Source: Planctomycetota bacterium
GTDB taxonomy: Bacteria; Planctomycetota; Planctomycetia; Planctomycetales; Planctomycetaceae
DNA length: 64,000 nt
Assembly: GCA_027623235.1 (NCBI GenBank)
Contig: JAQBVJ010000011.1
Coordinates: 28,115 to 92,114, forward strand
Direction: 5' to 3'
Numbering within the stretch: position 1 is the stretch's first letter; each line of letters opens with the position of its first letter. Below, one piece after another: positions 1-9,344 of this stretch. Below the pieces are notes generated by a model that had not been told where the DNA came from, ran no database searches, and saw only the letters and a program-made list of their open reading frames with translations. The position numbers and the translations under genes were made by a program.

Positions 1-1412
1 TTCGTTTCGTTGCGAAGCAGCATCGACGGCGACTCGGCGAACCAGTTGGCGAGGAAAATGTCGAGCCTTCCGTCGCGGTCGAAGTCGGCGGTTGGAGCCG
101 GCGCGGTGTACATGACCTTTCGTTCGGCGAGCACCTTTTCGAAGAACTTGCCGGAGCTCCGGATTTCCCGATCGGCTGCGGTCGGATAGTCATTCACGTC
201 GCGGCCGGTCAGCTCGAAGCGGGGGATTCCGTCCGCTTTGCTGCCGACTCCTCGGAAGATCGTCGGGACGACGCGCGAGCCGGCGAAGCGGACGATCGAA
301 GTCGAAATATCCGGCAGCCCGTCATTGTCAAAGTCCTGCACCTCGACGTGAGGCGCCTTTATAAAGAGCGGCGACAGGCCGGCAGTTTCGGTGACGTCTT
401 CAAACAGTGGAGTCTGAATCGACGTTGCTTTGGAACCGGTCTTTGACCGGCCGCCTCGATTGAGATACAGCCGGATCGAAACGGGTTCCTGCCAGGGTCG
501 GTCGTAGTGCTGTCCGATGAGCAGGTCCGCCCACCCGTCGAGGTTGACGTCGGCAAAACAGGCACCGCACGGAGTGTCGTCGCCGTCTTTGAACTGCCAT
601 TCAAACAGGCCGGGCGACTGCGGGTGCTCCTTAAAGTGACCTTTGCCGTCATTCATAAAGAGGCGGTTTCCACCGTTTCGACCGGCGAGAAAAATGTCGG
701 GCCAGCCGTCGTTGTTGATGTCGGCGGCCGTCGTGCCGAGTCCGGTGATTCCGGCCGGAAGCCCGACCTGCTCCGAGACGTCGGCGAATTTGAGGTCGCC
801 AAGATTCCTCAGCACCCGCGATCTTCGCGGCGAGCCATAATGCACGGCCTCACCAATCAACAGGTCGAGCAGTCCGTCGCCGTCGTAGTCGAATGCCGAG
901 GCACCTCGACCACGAAAGCCGACGGGGCACGCTCCGGATTCGGTCGAAATGTCGGTGAGCATTTCCGGACCGCCGTCGTTGCGGAACAGGCGGCTGTCAG
1001 TAGCGGCGTAACCCGTCTTGCCGCCGCCAAGATTCGACAGGTAAACGTCCAGGTCTCCATCGTTGTCCAAGTCGACGCACAGAATGGAATTGGCCCGCCC
1101 GGTGACTCGCGTCGGTTTCGCGTTGACCGGAGAAAAAGCCTTGCCTCGCGAGTTCAGAAACAAAACGTTGGGATGCTCACCACTCTTGTCGAAGCCGCCG
1201 ACGTAGAGTTCCGGAAAACCGTCTCCGTTGAGATCTCCCCAGCCGGCTCCGTGACCGTTCATTCCCGTCAGCGCCGGGAGCAGTCCCGCTTCGCGGGTGA
1301 CGTCGCGAAAAGCGAAGGGATTGTCAGCGGCGAGAGTCTCACCGCGTCCCGTGACACTCAGCAGGAGCAGGCCAGTCAGCGCCGCAAGGAGTTGGGTGTT
1401 GAGTGATCTCAC
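1..1412 (-). CDS. Secreted FG-GAP/VCBS repeat protein, 3' end off the window
   Basis: The reading frame is open from a GTG at 1412 down to base 1, so about 470 codons are visible and the C-terminus is missing. The GTG overlaps the stop of the upstream propeller gene (GTGA), which decides the start and implies translational coupling. Residues 1-27 form a hydrophobic signal sequence. At least six calcium-binding FG-GAP blades follow, recognisable by motifs such as DLNGDGFPE, DLDNDGDLD, DYDGDGLLD, DINNDGWPD, DFDNDGLPD and DFDRDGRLD. The family forms seven-bladed beta-propellers at the cell surface, and in planctomycetes many members end in an ASPIC/UnbV domain, which would lie beyond the edge here. 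The ligand is unknown. Together with the next gene it looks like a small exported two-protein unit. Confidence 0.88.
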   Translation of the reverse strand, partial: MRSLNTQLLAALTGLLLLSVTGRGETLAADNPFAFRDVTREAGLLPALTGMNGHGAGWGDLNGDGFPELYVGGFDKSGEHPNVLFLNSRGKAFSPVNAKPTRVTGRANSILCVDLDNDGDLDVYLSNLGGGKTGYAATDSRLFRNDGGPEMLTDISTESGACPVGFRGRGASAFDYDGDGLLDLLIGEAVHYGSPRRSRVLRNLGDLKFADVSEQVGLPAGITGLGTTAADINNDGWPDIFLAGRNGGNRLFMNDGKGHFKEHPQSPGLFEWQFKDGDDTPCGACFADVNLDGWADLLIGQHYDRPWQEPVSIRLYLNRGGRSKTGSKATSIQTPLFEDVTETAGLSPLFIKAPHVEVQDFDNDGLPDISTSIVRFAGSRVVPTIFRGVGSKADGIPRFELTGRDVNDYPTAADREIRSSGKFFEKVLAERKVMYTAPAPTADFDRDGRLDIFLANWFAESPSMLLRNET

Positions 1413-2728
1413 AGCGGACGCTCACTTTCGGGAATGTGGATCACGGTGAGGGCACACGTGTTAAACGGGTATTTGCCTCGCACCTGCCCGCCGCGGCAAC
1501 CGTTCCAGGTGACGAACAGTTTCGAACCGTCGGGGCTCAACGCCGATCCGTAGGTGCCGATGGGGACGAAGTCGAGTTTCTTCTCGTAGAACGGGTGCAG
1601 AAAAGCGATCACTTTGCGGGTACGGGTTTTCGTGTCGAACTGAATGACGGCGGTGCCTTCGCGATAGCTGCTGCCGTGAGCTCCCGGAATGTAGTAGAGG
1701 TAGCGGCCGGTCGGATCAGCGTCGAGAGTGGCGACGTAAGTTTGCGCACCGATGGCAAACGGGCCGAGGTCGTCGATCTTTTCGGTCTTCGTGTTGAAGC
1801 GGTAGATGCGGTCGTCCTGCTGGCCCATCGTGTAAACGACGTTTCCGGGGAGTTCTTCGGTGGCGGCACGCAGGCCGAGCGATCCTTCAATGACAAAGGG
1901 CGGCTTGCCGCTGGCCGGGTCGTATTTCATCAGCTTGTCCACGTCCTCGTCCATGTAATAAACGCAGCCGGTCGAACGGGCGAAAATGAGGTACCGTCGC
2001 GCTCCTGGCACGGCTGTATGCAGCACTTTCTGTTTGCGGATGTCGTAGGCGAAAAACGTCACAGTCTTGTCCGTGTGAGCTCCGGCCGCCGTGCCGCCGT
2101 AAAAGATGAGCCGGTCCGGGTCGAGAATGCTGGTTGGAATACACGCTTTCGGAACCGGCCCGTGAGCGACGATTTCCGTCTTTGCCGTGTCCGGATGCGT
2201 GCGGAGAATCCAGTCGCCTTTGTAGTGGTACTGGTCGGTCGTTACGCGCGTCGAACCGCGATGCGTCGAGTAGTACAGCCAGCCGTCACTGCCGAGATCG
2301 ACTCGACTGTGGATTTTGCCGGGCGTGTAATGTCCTTCGGGAAGAACGATCGTCTTTGCCGTGCTCGCCAGTTGCCGCAGTTCCTGCGTTTCCGAATCGT
2401 AGACGTAAACCATCCCGTTGCCCTGCGGAGCCCGGTGATCGCCGATCGCCGAAAAATACTTCGAGCCCGACACGCTGCCGTCGCCCCAGTTGCTCCACGG
2501 TTTTCCCGGATAGTCCTGTCCCGGGTAGTAGTAAAAATCGACTCGCGGCGGGGTCTTCGCAACGGGCACATCGGTGAGCGACGCGGGTGGTTTGAGAAAC
2601 TCCTCGGACGTGTCGGTCACAAACAGTTTGTTTCCCGGCAGAGCAGGGGGCCAGGTGAGCTCATCCTGAGCGGCAGCGGTTGTGCAGAGTGCTGCCGCAA
2701 ACATCAGTAAAAAAAATGTCTGTCTCAC
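1409..2728 (-). CDS. Secreted beta-propeller protein of unknown ligand
   Basis: The protein has 439 residues and starts with a clear signal peptide ending near TTAAAQ at residue 20. The rest is rich in repeated beta-strand segments with aromatic and DxxG turns (for example GSDGWLYYSTH, DADPTGRYLYYIPG and SPDGSKLFVTW), the pattern of a WD40/YVTN-like propeller. No catalytic motif is recognisable. It lies 44 bases downstream of the large cytochrome gene on the same strand and overlaps the FG-GAP gene by 4 bases, so the three are probably co-transcribed. By context it may belong to an exported redox or degradative module. That is inference: the fold assignment rests on repeat texture, not on a named family. 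Confidence 0.75.
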   Translation of the reverse strand: MRQTFFLLMFAAALCTTAAAQDELTWPPALPGNKLFVTDTSEEFLKPPASLTDVPVAKTPPRVDFYYYPGQDYPGKPWSNWGDGSVSGSKYFSAIGDHRAPQGNGMVYVYDSETQELRQLASTAKTIVLPEGHYTPGKIHSRVDLGSDGWLYYSTHRGSTRVTTDQYHYKGDWILRTHPDTAKTEIVAHGPVPKACIPTSILDPDRLIFYGGTAAGAHTDKTVTFFAYDIRKQKVLHTAVPGARRYLIFARSTGCVYYMDEDVDKLMKYDPASGKPPFVIEGSLGLRAATEELPGNVVYTMGQQDDRIYRFNTKTEKIDDLGPFAIGAQTYVATLDADPTGRYLYYIPGAHGSSYREGTAVIQFDTKTRTRKVIAFLHPFYEKKLDFVPIGTYGSALSPDGSKLFVTWNGCRGGQVRGKYPFNTCALTVIHIPESERPL

Positions 2729-2772
2729 AGCGGCGCCTTTGATTGAGGGCAGTGGATGTGCGAAGAGGCGGG

Positions 2773-5700
2773 TTATTCCTTCGTCACGGTCTCGTCGAGA
2801 TTCAAGATGGTATTACAGATCGTCGTCCATGCAGCGAGTTCGGCGACGTTCAACTTTGCCGAGCGGTCGGACTCGCCGTACTTCAAATAGCTCGCGGCCT
2901 TGTCCGGGTGCCGGCCGAAGAAGTCTACGTAGAGAGTCAGGCTGCTTAATAGAAGTTTCCGTTCGGACTCGCTGGCGGGTCGTGAGACGGTCAGCAGAAA
3001 CGCCCGGTTGAGTCTCGCCTCGGGTGACTTCCCGGCGAGGATGACCCGCTGGGCGAGCCTGCGTGACGCCTCGACAAAGGTCACATCGTTCATCAGGTTT
3101 AGAGCCTGCAGCGGCGTGTTGGTGGTGGAGAGGCGGACCTCGCACATCTCGCGGCCGCTGGCATCGAAGTTGGCCATCATTGGCGGGGCGACCGTCCGCT
3201 TCCAGTACGTGTAGAGGCTGCGGCGGTAGAGGTCCGGTCCGGCTGAGGTGGCGTACTCGGTGTCGGACGCAATTTCTTTCCACAGGCCTTCCGGCTGGTA
3301 CGGCTTGACCGAGGGACCGCCGAACTTCTCAGTGAGCAGGCCGCTGGCGAAGAGTGCCTGATCGCGAATCGTTTCGGCGGGCAGGCGGAAGCGGGCTCCG
3401 CGTGCGAGCAACCGATTCGCAGGATCTCGCGCAAGCATCAGCGGCGGCATCTTCGACGACTGCTGATACGTGCGGCTCATGACGATCGTTTTGAGAATGT
3501 GCCGTATGTCCCAGCCGGACTCAACAAACTCAACGGCCAGCCAGTCAAGCAGTTCCGGATGACTCGGCCGCTCGCCTTGTGACCCGAAGTCCTCGGTCGT
3601 TTTGACGAGACCCGTGCCGAACAGATCCCGCCAGAACCGGTTGACCGTAACGCGAGCTGTCAGCGGATTGTCTTTCGACACGAGCCATCGCGCGAGCCCG
3701 AGCCGGTTTTTTGGAGCGTCGTCGGGAAGCGGAGGCAGCGCTGCGGGAACGCCCATGTGGACCCGCTCGCCGGGATGGTCGTACTGGCCACGGTTGAGGA
3801 TGTGCGTCGCTCGTGGTTCCGGCAGTTCTTCCATAACCATGACGGTGGGGAGCGCGTCGCGAAATTCGTTGACGTGTTTCGTGGCGAGTTCGGCAGCACG
3901 AATTGCGGCCAGCAAAGTCGGTGGAGCGGCATGATGATTGAAGTAGTACTTGAGCTTCCCGGCGCCGGCGTCGGAAAGTTCGCCGTCAGGAGTTTCGAGC
4001 AGTTCCTTCACCGGACGTGGCTCGGCGATTACTTGAATTTCGGAGGCCTCGACGACGCGATCGTAAATGCGGGCGTCGTCAATCTGCCCGCGGAAGTTGG
4101 AATTGCCGGCACCGATCCGCACGGGGTCATCACTGGCGAAGCTCTGGTTGATGCCGTCCAGGTTGGCTTTGTGCGGTGCGGGCTTCCCGTCGATGTAAAT
4201 TCGGATCGAGTCCGAAACCCGCGTGCCGTCGTACGTCGCAAAAATGTGAACCCACTTGCCGGCGGGGATCGCATCGACGGTCTCAACCCGCAGCGAGTCG
4301 TCCAGCCAGCGTTTCACCAGGTTCAGCTGAACTTTTCCTGAGTCGGTGATGTGCAGGTTGTATCCGGCTCCGCGGTCGACCAGTTCCATTTTCGAGAGAA
4401 CGGTCCCGGCTTGAAGTTTCGGTAGAAAGACGTGAGCTCCCAGCGAGAAGGCGTCAAAGTAGCCGAGGCTTGCGACCTGCGGCACTTCGACAAAGCCCTC
4501 GCCGTCGAGCTGAACTCCGTTCCCGCTTCGCGCCTCGACGAACTGGACCTTGCCGTTTGTCTGCGGAGTCGGAGGTTTGACTTTCGGCTCGGTCTTCTCT
4601 TTCGGCTCAGGCTTCTCTTTCGGTGCCGTGTACACGGCCGTCGTGACAGGCTGCCCGGCGGACTGCAGATCAGCGCGAAGGAGCAGGCCATCATTGATGT
4701 CCCAGTCGCCGGGAATGCTGTCGGCGCTGGCCCTCCAACCGGTTTTCATCCACGTCTCAAACTGCAGTTGAATTGCGCGGTCCAGCTTTTTGACCGCCTG
4801 CTGAGCGGTCTGCGCGACGAGTGTCAGCTTCTGCAACTCGTCCTCCTGCCCGCGTGTGGGGGCGAGGATCCACGGTGGCGAGTTGCCTTCTTTCAACGCT
4901 CGACCGTTTTCCGGGATGTTGTTGAAGCTGGCAAAAATCTGGTAGTACTCCTTCTGAGAAATCGGGTCGTACTTGTGGCTGTGGCAGCGGGCACAACCCA
5001 TCGTCAGGCCCTGCCAGATCGTGAACGTCGTGTCGACTCGATCGACGACGTACTCGACCTGGAATTCCTCGGGCACGATGCCGCCTTCCGCGTTGCCTCG
5101 GTGGTTGCGGTTGAAGGCGGTCGCGATGCGCTGGTCGAGCGTCGCGTCGGGAAGCATGTCTCCGGCAAGCTGCTCGATGGTGAATTCGTCGAACGGTTTG
5201 TTGTTGAGGAACGACTCCAGCACCCAGTCCCTCCACCGCCACATCTGCCGCGGGCCGTCTGACTGGTAACCGCTGGTGTCGGCGTAGCGAGCAGCGTCGA
5301 GCCACCGGACGGCCATCCGTTCGGCATAGCGAGGTGACTCCAGCAGACGGTCGACGACTTTTTCGAACGCTTCTTGAGTTGGCGATTCGTCCGCCAGGAA
5401 TTCCGCGACCTCTTCAGGTGTCGGCGGGAGGCCGGTCAGGTCGAGCGTGACTCGGCGAATCAGTGTGCGTCGGTCCGCGTCGGGCGAAGGTTGCAAATCT
5501 TCCTGCTCAAGCCGTGACAGGATGAAAGTGTCGATGGTATTACGCGGCCAGTTCTCGCGCGATGTCAGCTTCGGCAGGGCCGGGCGTTTCGGAGCGACGA
5601 AGGCCCAGTGTTGCTTCCAGTCGGCTCCCTGTTTGACCCACTCCCGGATGAGGTCTCGCTGTTTCGCGGTGAGCGATCGACCGGAGTCCGGCGGAGGCAT

Positions 5701-5994
5701 CTGCTCATCGGGATCGGTCGACGTGATTCGCCGGACCAGTTCGCTGTTCTTCAGATCCCCCGGCGAGATCACGCTGACTCCCTCGACTTTTCGAAACAGT
5801 CCGTCGCGCGTGTCGAGCCGCAGTTCGGCCTCCCTCTGCTCCGCGTCCGGTCCGTGGCATTTGAAACAGGTATCGGACAGGATCGGCCGGATGTCCCGAC
5901 TGAAGTCGAGCGTCACGTTGTCGACCTGCGCGAAACCCAACTGCGTCGCGAAGAAGAAAACAGCAGGAAGTGAGAGAGTGGTTCGAGTCAGCAT
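2773..5994 (-). CDS. PSCyt1-DUF1549-LamG-DUF1553 cytochrome protein
   Basis: The chosen start gives 1073 residues with a signal peptide (MLTRTTLSLPAVFF, ending near GFAQ). An upstream in-frame start at 6081 would bury that signal, so I prefer 5994. Order: planctomycete cytochrome C domain with CFKCH at about residue 43; DUF1549 at about 150-380, including GCARCHSHKYDP; a LamG/concanavalin-like domain at about 490-650 (YIDGKPAPHKAN and DDARIYDRV); and DUF1553 at about 740-1060 (NRFWRDLFGTGLVKT and FDASGREMCEVR). A low-complexity Lys-Glu-Pro linker precedes the LamG part. This architecture is a hallmark of planctomycete genomes. These proteins are usually assigned to exported heme-dependent carbohydrate metabolism, but the reaction is not established. 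The usual DUF1501 partner is not adjacent; one lies at 15151. Confidence 0.93.
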   Translation of the reverse strand: MLTRTTLSLPAVFFFATQLGFAQVDNVTLDFSRDIRPILSDTCFKCHGPDAEQREAELRLDTRDGLFRKVEGVSVISPGDLKNSELVRRITSTDPDEQMPPPDSGRSLTAKQRDLIREWVKQGADWKQHWAFVAPKRPALPKLTSRENWPRNTIDTFILSRLEQEDLQPSPDADRRTLIRRVTLDLTGLPPTPEEVAEFLADESPTQEAFEKVVDRLLESPRYAERMAVRWLDAARYADTSGYQSDGPRQMWRWRDWVLESFLNNKPFDEFTIEQLAGDMLPDATLDQRIATAFNRNHRGNAEGGIVPEEFQVEYVVDRVDTTFTIWQGLTMGCARCHSHKYDPISQKEYYQIFASFNNIPENGRALKEGNSPPWILAPTRGQEDELQKLTLVAQTAQQAVKKLDRAIQLQFETWMKTGWRASADSIPGDWDINDGLLLRADLQSAGQPVTTAVYTAPKEKPEPKEKTEPKVKPPTPQTNGKVQFVEARSGNGVQLDGEGFVEVPQVASLGYFDAFSLGAHVFLPKLQAGTVLSKMELVDRGAGYNLHITDSGKVQLNLVKRWLDDSLRVETVDAIPAGKWVHIFATYDGTRVSDSIRIYIDGKPAPHKANLDGINQSFASDDPVRIGAGNSNFRGQIDDARIYDRVVEASEIQVIAEPRPVKELLETPDGELSDAGAGKLKYYFNHHAAPPTLLAAIRAAELATKHVNEFRDALPTVMVMEELPEPRATHILNRGQYDHPGERVHMGVPAALPPLPDDAPKNRLGLARWLVSKDNPLTARVTVNRFWRDLFGTGLVKTTEDFGSQGERPSHPELLDWLAVEFVESGWDIRHILKTIVMSRTYQQSSKMPPLMLARDPANRLLARGARFRLPAETIRDQALFASGLLTEKFGGPSVKPYQPEGLWKEIASDTEYATSAGPDLYRRSLYTYWKRTVAPPMMANFDASGREMCEVRLSTTNTPLQALNLMNDVTFVEASRRLAQRVILAGKSPEARLNRAFLLTVSRPASESERKLLLSSLTLYVDFFGRHPDKAASYLKYGESDRSAKLNVAELAAWTTICNTILNLDETVTKE

Positions 5995-6158
5995 GGTCAG
6001 GTTCCAGCGAGCCTCGCGTGGAGAGGAAGAAGAAAAAGCCGTCTGCAGCGTCCATTCTTTTAAGACAGCGGAAGTCTGCAAGGGTGGAGCAGGAATCAGC
6101 GACGGTCGGGCCTCCTCCCGGTCGCGGAACGGCGTAAGCCCAATGGCACCCGGGTTTT

Positions 6159-6224
6159 GCTGAATGTCGCCTTTCGCTCCGCGAAAGGAACGCTACTTTC
6201 GCAGAGCGAAAGGCGACAATCAGC
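6159..6224. repeat. REP-like inverted hairpin doublet, family B
   Basis: Two 29-base arms (6159-6187 and 6196-6224) are inverted copies with two mismatches, separated by 8 bases. Each arm is itself a hairpin: CCTTTCGC pairs with GCGAAAGG around a 3-base loop in the first. Read on the minus strand, a GTAG lies between the two hairpins. It sits 32 bases beyond the stop of the NuoM-like gene, so it could also end that transcript, but no T-run follows. I recall similar palindromes as dispersed repeats in planctomycete genomes; the copy number here cannot be judged. Confidence 0.8.
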
Positions 6225-6255
6225 GATCAGCCGACACAACTTCAATGCCGTTTCG

Positions 6256-7980
6256 CTACAAGGCTGGCGTGCGTTCCTGGCGGGCAGGGGTCGCGCCGCT
6301 GGGGATTGTGGATACGGCATTTGATTCAGTTGTTTGTTGTGATTCCGTAGTCCGTTGAGAGTCGACGTGGTCCAGGACGCTCGCCGGAAACAGGCTCACG
6401 CCGACCAGCGTCGCGGCCAGCGGGATGAGAGTCGGGGCGGCGAGGCGTGGTTCTGTCGGCTCACCCGGATGCGCACCGGAGACTCCCGGAGTGATGACTC
6501 GCGTGAACTCGTCCCACATTGTCCAGCCGAGGCACGCAAACGTCGCCAGTACGCAGATCGCGATTGCCGGGGTGTCGGGGAACAGGCCTTCGACAATTAA
6601 CAGGACTCCCCAGAAACCCGCAGTCGGCGGGACGAGAGCCAGGCTGGCGATGGGCAGCGCGGCCAGTGCTCCGCGAGACGCACGAAAAATCCCGTCCGGA
6701 GTTTCTGAGGACGAAGTCGCAACGTCCCGGACGGCGGCTTCGCTTTGACACAGCAGAGCGAGAGCCAGTGCCGCGGACGTGCCGATCGTGGCGAGGGCAG
6801 CTCCGTGAACGACGCCGGGAAGCTGGAGAAAACTTGCTCCAATCGCGATCGTCGAAACGGATAGACCGATGGCGGCGAGGCGGCGTTGCCGGGAACGCGT
6901 GGCGGCCGCGACCAAAGCGAGAACCGCCGCAGCGATCGCTCCCCAGACCAGCAGTCGGTCTCCGAGGTCGATGGACTGAGTGGAAAAAACCGGCAGCACG
7001 ACTCGCAACAGAAGATGCATCGACGCGGGCAGATAGCCGACGGCGATCAACGCGACGACTCGCCGGTCAGCGTGCTCGGCGACTCGCAGCCAGCCGTGAT
7101 GAAGCGGCGGAAACGGCACTCGCAGAAACAGGGCGGCGACGATGATCAGAAACAGCCACGGGGCGAGTGTGTTCCAGAAGTCGAGTGCTGGCTCGAACAT
7201 CGTTGAGAGAACGGGAATCTGCTCGACCATCGTCGTCAGCGAGAAAGTCAGATCCGGATGTTGCCGATCCTCGGTGACCTGCATCCACCAGTGACTGACA
7301 GCCAGCCCGAGCAGCCCGAACGTCAGCAGCAGTCCGGACGCCAGCTGACCAATGAAAAATCTTCGCGCGGCCTCTCGCCGCAGCGGGCCACCGAACTCGG
7401 CGATCAGAACGGACAGGCCGACGACGGACAGCAGCGAGCAGAACGAAAGCAGCACGACATCCAGCGCGGCGAGGGATCCGATCAGGGCGGCTTCGGTGAG
7501 AAGAATCCACGACAGCCGCAGGATCACTCGGTCGTGTTCCGGCGACTGGCTCTGCACGAACACGACGGAGACGGCCACGGTCAGCAGAATGAGCCACACG
7601 CTGACTCCGCTGACCCCGACGATGACCCGCGCGTCCGGCCCGACCGCGATGTAGGACGGTCTTGCCGGTTCAGTCGACGATGAAGGAATGACGGTCGGAT
7701 GCAGCTCGCCGTGCCAGAGGATCGACGAAACGAGCCGGTCCGGCCGCGCGTTCGATGAGTCATCCCCCGATGTCTCAAAGGCTCCCGTCAGAAAACCGAT
7801 GAGCATCAAAACGGCCAGCGCAAGCCCTGTCCAGACATTCGTCACGGCGGTGTAATAAACCGACTCGGCCCCCGCGCGGCGCATCAGCCGAACCAGAATC
7901 GCGCCGAACGCGGGCAGCACGACCAGCAGCAGCACAACGTGCGACGCGGCCGACGCGATGACTCGTCCCAGCAGGTCCAT
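6256..7980 (-). CDS. NuoM/MrpD-like membrane protein lacking channel residues
   Basis: A 574-residue protein with about 14 hydrophobic segments that follows the layout of the proton-conducting antiporter family (NuoL/M/N, Mrp). Family landmarks survive in weakened form: FLRVPFPPLHHGW stands where NuoM has a KVPLFPFH-type loop, and VPPTAGFWG stands where NuoM has LPGTSGFVGEF. The charged residues that carry protons in NuoM appear changed: the WE glutamate reads FCSLLS, the KVP lysine is Arg, the second channel lysine falls in GYLPAS, and the GEF glutamate is Val. The start at 7980 lies two bases past the stop of the NuoL-like gene. A start at 8028 is possible but would overlap that gene. Role unknown: perhaps a structural paralogue rather than a pump. 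Confidence 0.72.
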   Translation of the reverse strand: MDLLGRVIASAASHVVLLLVVLPAFGAILVRLMRRAGAESVYYTAVTNVWTGLALAVLMLIGFLTGAFETSGDDSSNARPDRLVSSILWHGELHPTVIPSSSTEPARPSYIAVGPDARVIVGVSGVSVWLILLTVAVSVVFVQSQSPEHDRVILRLSWILLTEAALIGSLAALDVVLLSFCSLLSVVGLSVLIAEFGGPLRREAARRFFIGQLASGLLLTFGLLGLAVSHWWMQVTEDRQHPDLTFSLTTMVEQIPVLSTMFEPALDFWNTLAPWLFLIIVAALFLRVPFPPLHHGWLRVAEHADRRVVALIAVGYLPASMHLLLRVVLPVFSTQSIDLGDRLLVWGAIAAAVLALVAAATRSRQRRLAAIGLSVSTIAIGASFLQLPGVVHGAALATIGTSAALALALLCQSEAAVRDVATSSSETPDGIFRASRGALAALPIASLALVPPTAGFWGVLLIVEGLFPDTPAIAICVLATFACLGWTMWDEFTRVITPGVSGAHPGEPTEPRLAAPTLIPLAATLVGVSLFPASVLDHVDSQRTTESQQTTESNAVSTIPSGATPARQERTPAL

Positions 7981-7982
7981 GG

Positions 7983-9140
7983 TCAGCCCCCCGTTCCGGT
8001 CAGGGCGAGAAGAAGTCCCACCAGGCACAGCACGGCGGCCAGTGCGGCGTACCTCGGGTCAAGGCTGCGAAGGTGCTCGACGTTCCCGACCGCTCGCTGA
8101 CAATGAGCCAGCCAGGCTCCTTCGCGGGATCCGCCCATCAGATGCCGGTCAAACAGCTCGGCCGTCGTCGCTGCGACTCGAAGCGGAACGGAGAACAGCC
8201 AGCGCGAGACGGGTTCGGCGACCACACCCGCCGCAACCAGGCTCACCACAAGTAACGGGGTCAGCGTGTCGTGCCTGAGCACCAATGAATATCGAATAAG
8301 CAGGACGCACGCCGGAATCAGCGTCGCCAGAGAAACGATAATCAGGTCGAGCGGTCGCGAGCGGTTGCTCGTCCGCCGTTGCCAGAGCAGCCACGGAAGC
8401 AACGCGACCCGGCAACAGGCGGCCAGAGAAAGGAAGACACAGATTCCGAGTGGAGCGGCTTGAGCGTCGACGCGCCGATCGAGAGAGATGCCTTCATGAA
8501 TACCGTCGGGCGTGACAACGAGTTGAGGGCGGGAGAAAAAGTCAAGTTCATCGATCCGCAATGTGCCGTACCGCTCGCTGATAAGGAGCAAAGTGACGAT
8601 CAGCAGAAACGACGACACGTAAAGCGATTGCAGTGGTGCCGCTTTGTTAGCGCTGCCCGCCGGAGTACCAGTTGAAGAAGTCCGAAAGCGGATTGCGAGG
8701 GTGACGTCGAGTAGCAGCCACAGAACCACAATGACACTGAGATCGGTTGCGGTACACGCAAGACCGCAGGTGGCGGCAAGAGTCAGAAAACGGGGAGCGG
8801 ACTCGATGTGCCGATCTGGTGTTTTGTCTCCGCCGCGGCCGGAAGTGAACTCAGCGAGAAACGGTGCGGCGAGCAGGCAGACGGCCACAGCTCCGATGCC
8901 GTATGCCGAAAAGCGATCGACACGAAACTCAAGCAGAACTGAAATAGATTCCTCGACTGCGCTGCCAAGCCAGCTGCCAAAGAAGATCGATTCAGGACCA
9001 TAAACACTCACGGCACCGATCAGCCAGAGCAGGCCGACCGCCACGATCGCCGGGCGGGCGACAGGGAACAGCAGAGCCGTGAACGCGCCGTAAAGCGGGG
9101 CCGTCAACATCAGGCAGACGTAAAGCTCGCCAGAGATCAT
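7983..9140 (-). CDS. Shortened NuoL-like membrane protein
   Basis: A 385-residue membrane protein resembling NuoL at both ends. The N-terminal part has the early helices and a FRVDRFSAY segment like the RLDGLS stretch of NuoL. The C-terminal part (about 290-385) resembles the amphipathic arm and last helix of NuoL, including an ELFDRHL segment and the final helix after RYAAL. NuoL itself has about 600 residues, so several middle helices appear deleted. The WEGVG glutamate region reads WLLLDVTL, and the lysine near the PLHTWLP loop is Arg (CRVALLPWLLW). It forms a two-gene unit with the NuoM-like gene 2 bases downstream. No DabA-type, Mrp or hydrogenase partner is nearby. Confidence 0.68.
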   Translation of the reverse strand: MISGELYVCLMLTAPLYGAFTALLFPVARPAIVAVGLLWLIGAVSVYGPESIFFGSWLGSAVEESISVLLEFRVDRFSAYGIGAVAVCLLAAPFLAEFTSGRGGDKTPDRHIESAPRFLTLAATCGLACTATDLSVIVVLWLLLDVTLAIRFRTSSTGTPAGSANKAAPLQSLYVSSFLLIVTLLLISERYGTLRIDELDFFSRPQLVVTPDGIHEGISLDRRVDAQAAPLGICVFLSLAACCRVALLPWLLWQRRTSNRSRPLDLIIVSLATLIPACVLLIRYSLVLRHDTLTPLLVVSLVAAGVVAEPVSRWLFSVPLRVAATTAELFDRHLMGGSREGAWLAHCQRAVGNVEHLRSLDPRYAALAAVLCLVGLLLALTGTGG

Positions 9141-9344
9141 GCCTGATTCGAATCCGTGAGGTCAGAATTCCGGTGGACGACGAGGCTGCTCTTCCGGATG
9201 CCTCTCCGTGCGGACGGTAATGCAGGGTCGGACGGCTGAGAATGTTCCGCACAGAAACTTCCAGGCCTCGGCGGGGTTCATGTCGGTTCTTCGTTTCGGT
9301 TATCCTCTGCCGCCCATCTCCGGAATTCAGCAATTGGTTTGTCC

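Noticed and set aside
507..1406. 299-codon plus-strand frame opposite the FG-GAP gene
   Set aside because: The minus strand encodes repeated calcium-binding FG-GAP motifs; this frame has none.
1403..2710. 435-codon plus-strand frame opposite the beta-propeller gene
   Set aside because: Antisense shadow; the minus frame has a signal peptide and beta-repeat texture.
6164..6358. Possible short plus-strand gene starting in the hairpin repeat
   Set aside because: Its beginning is the REP-like element itself and the rest overlaps the NuoM-like gene end; such spurious short genes over repeats are common.
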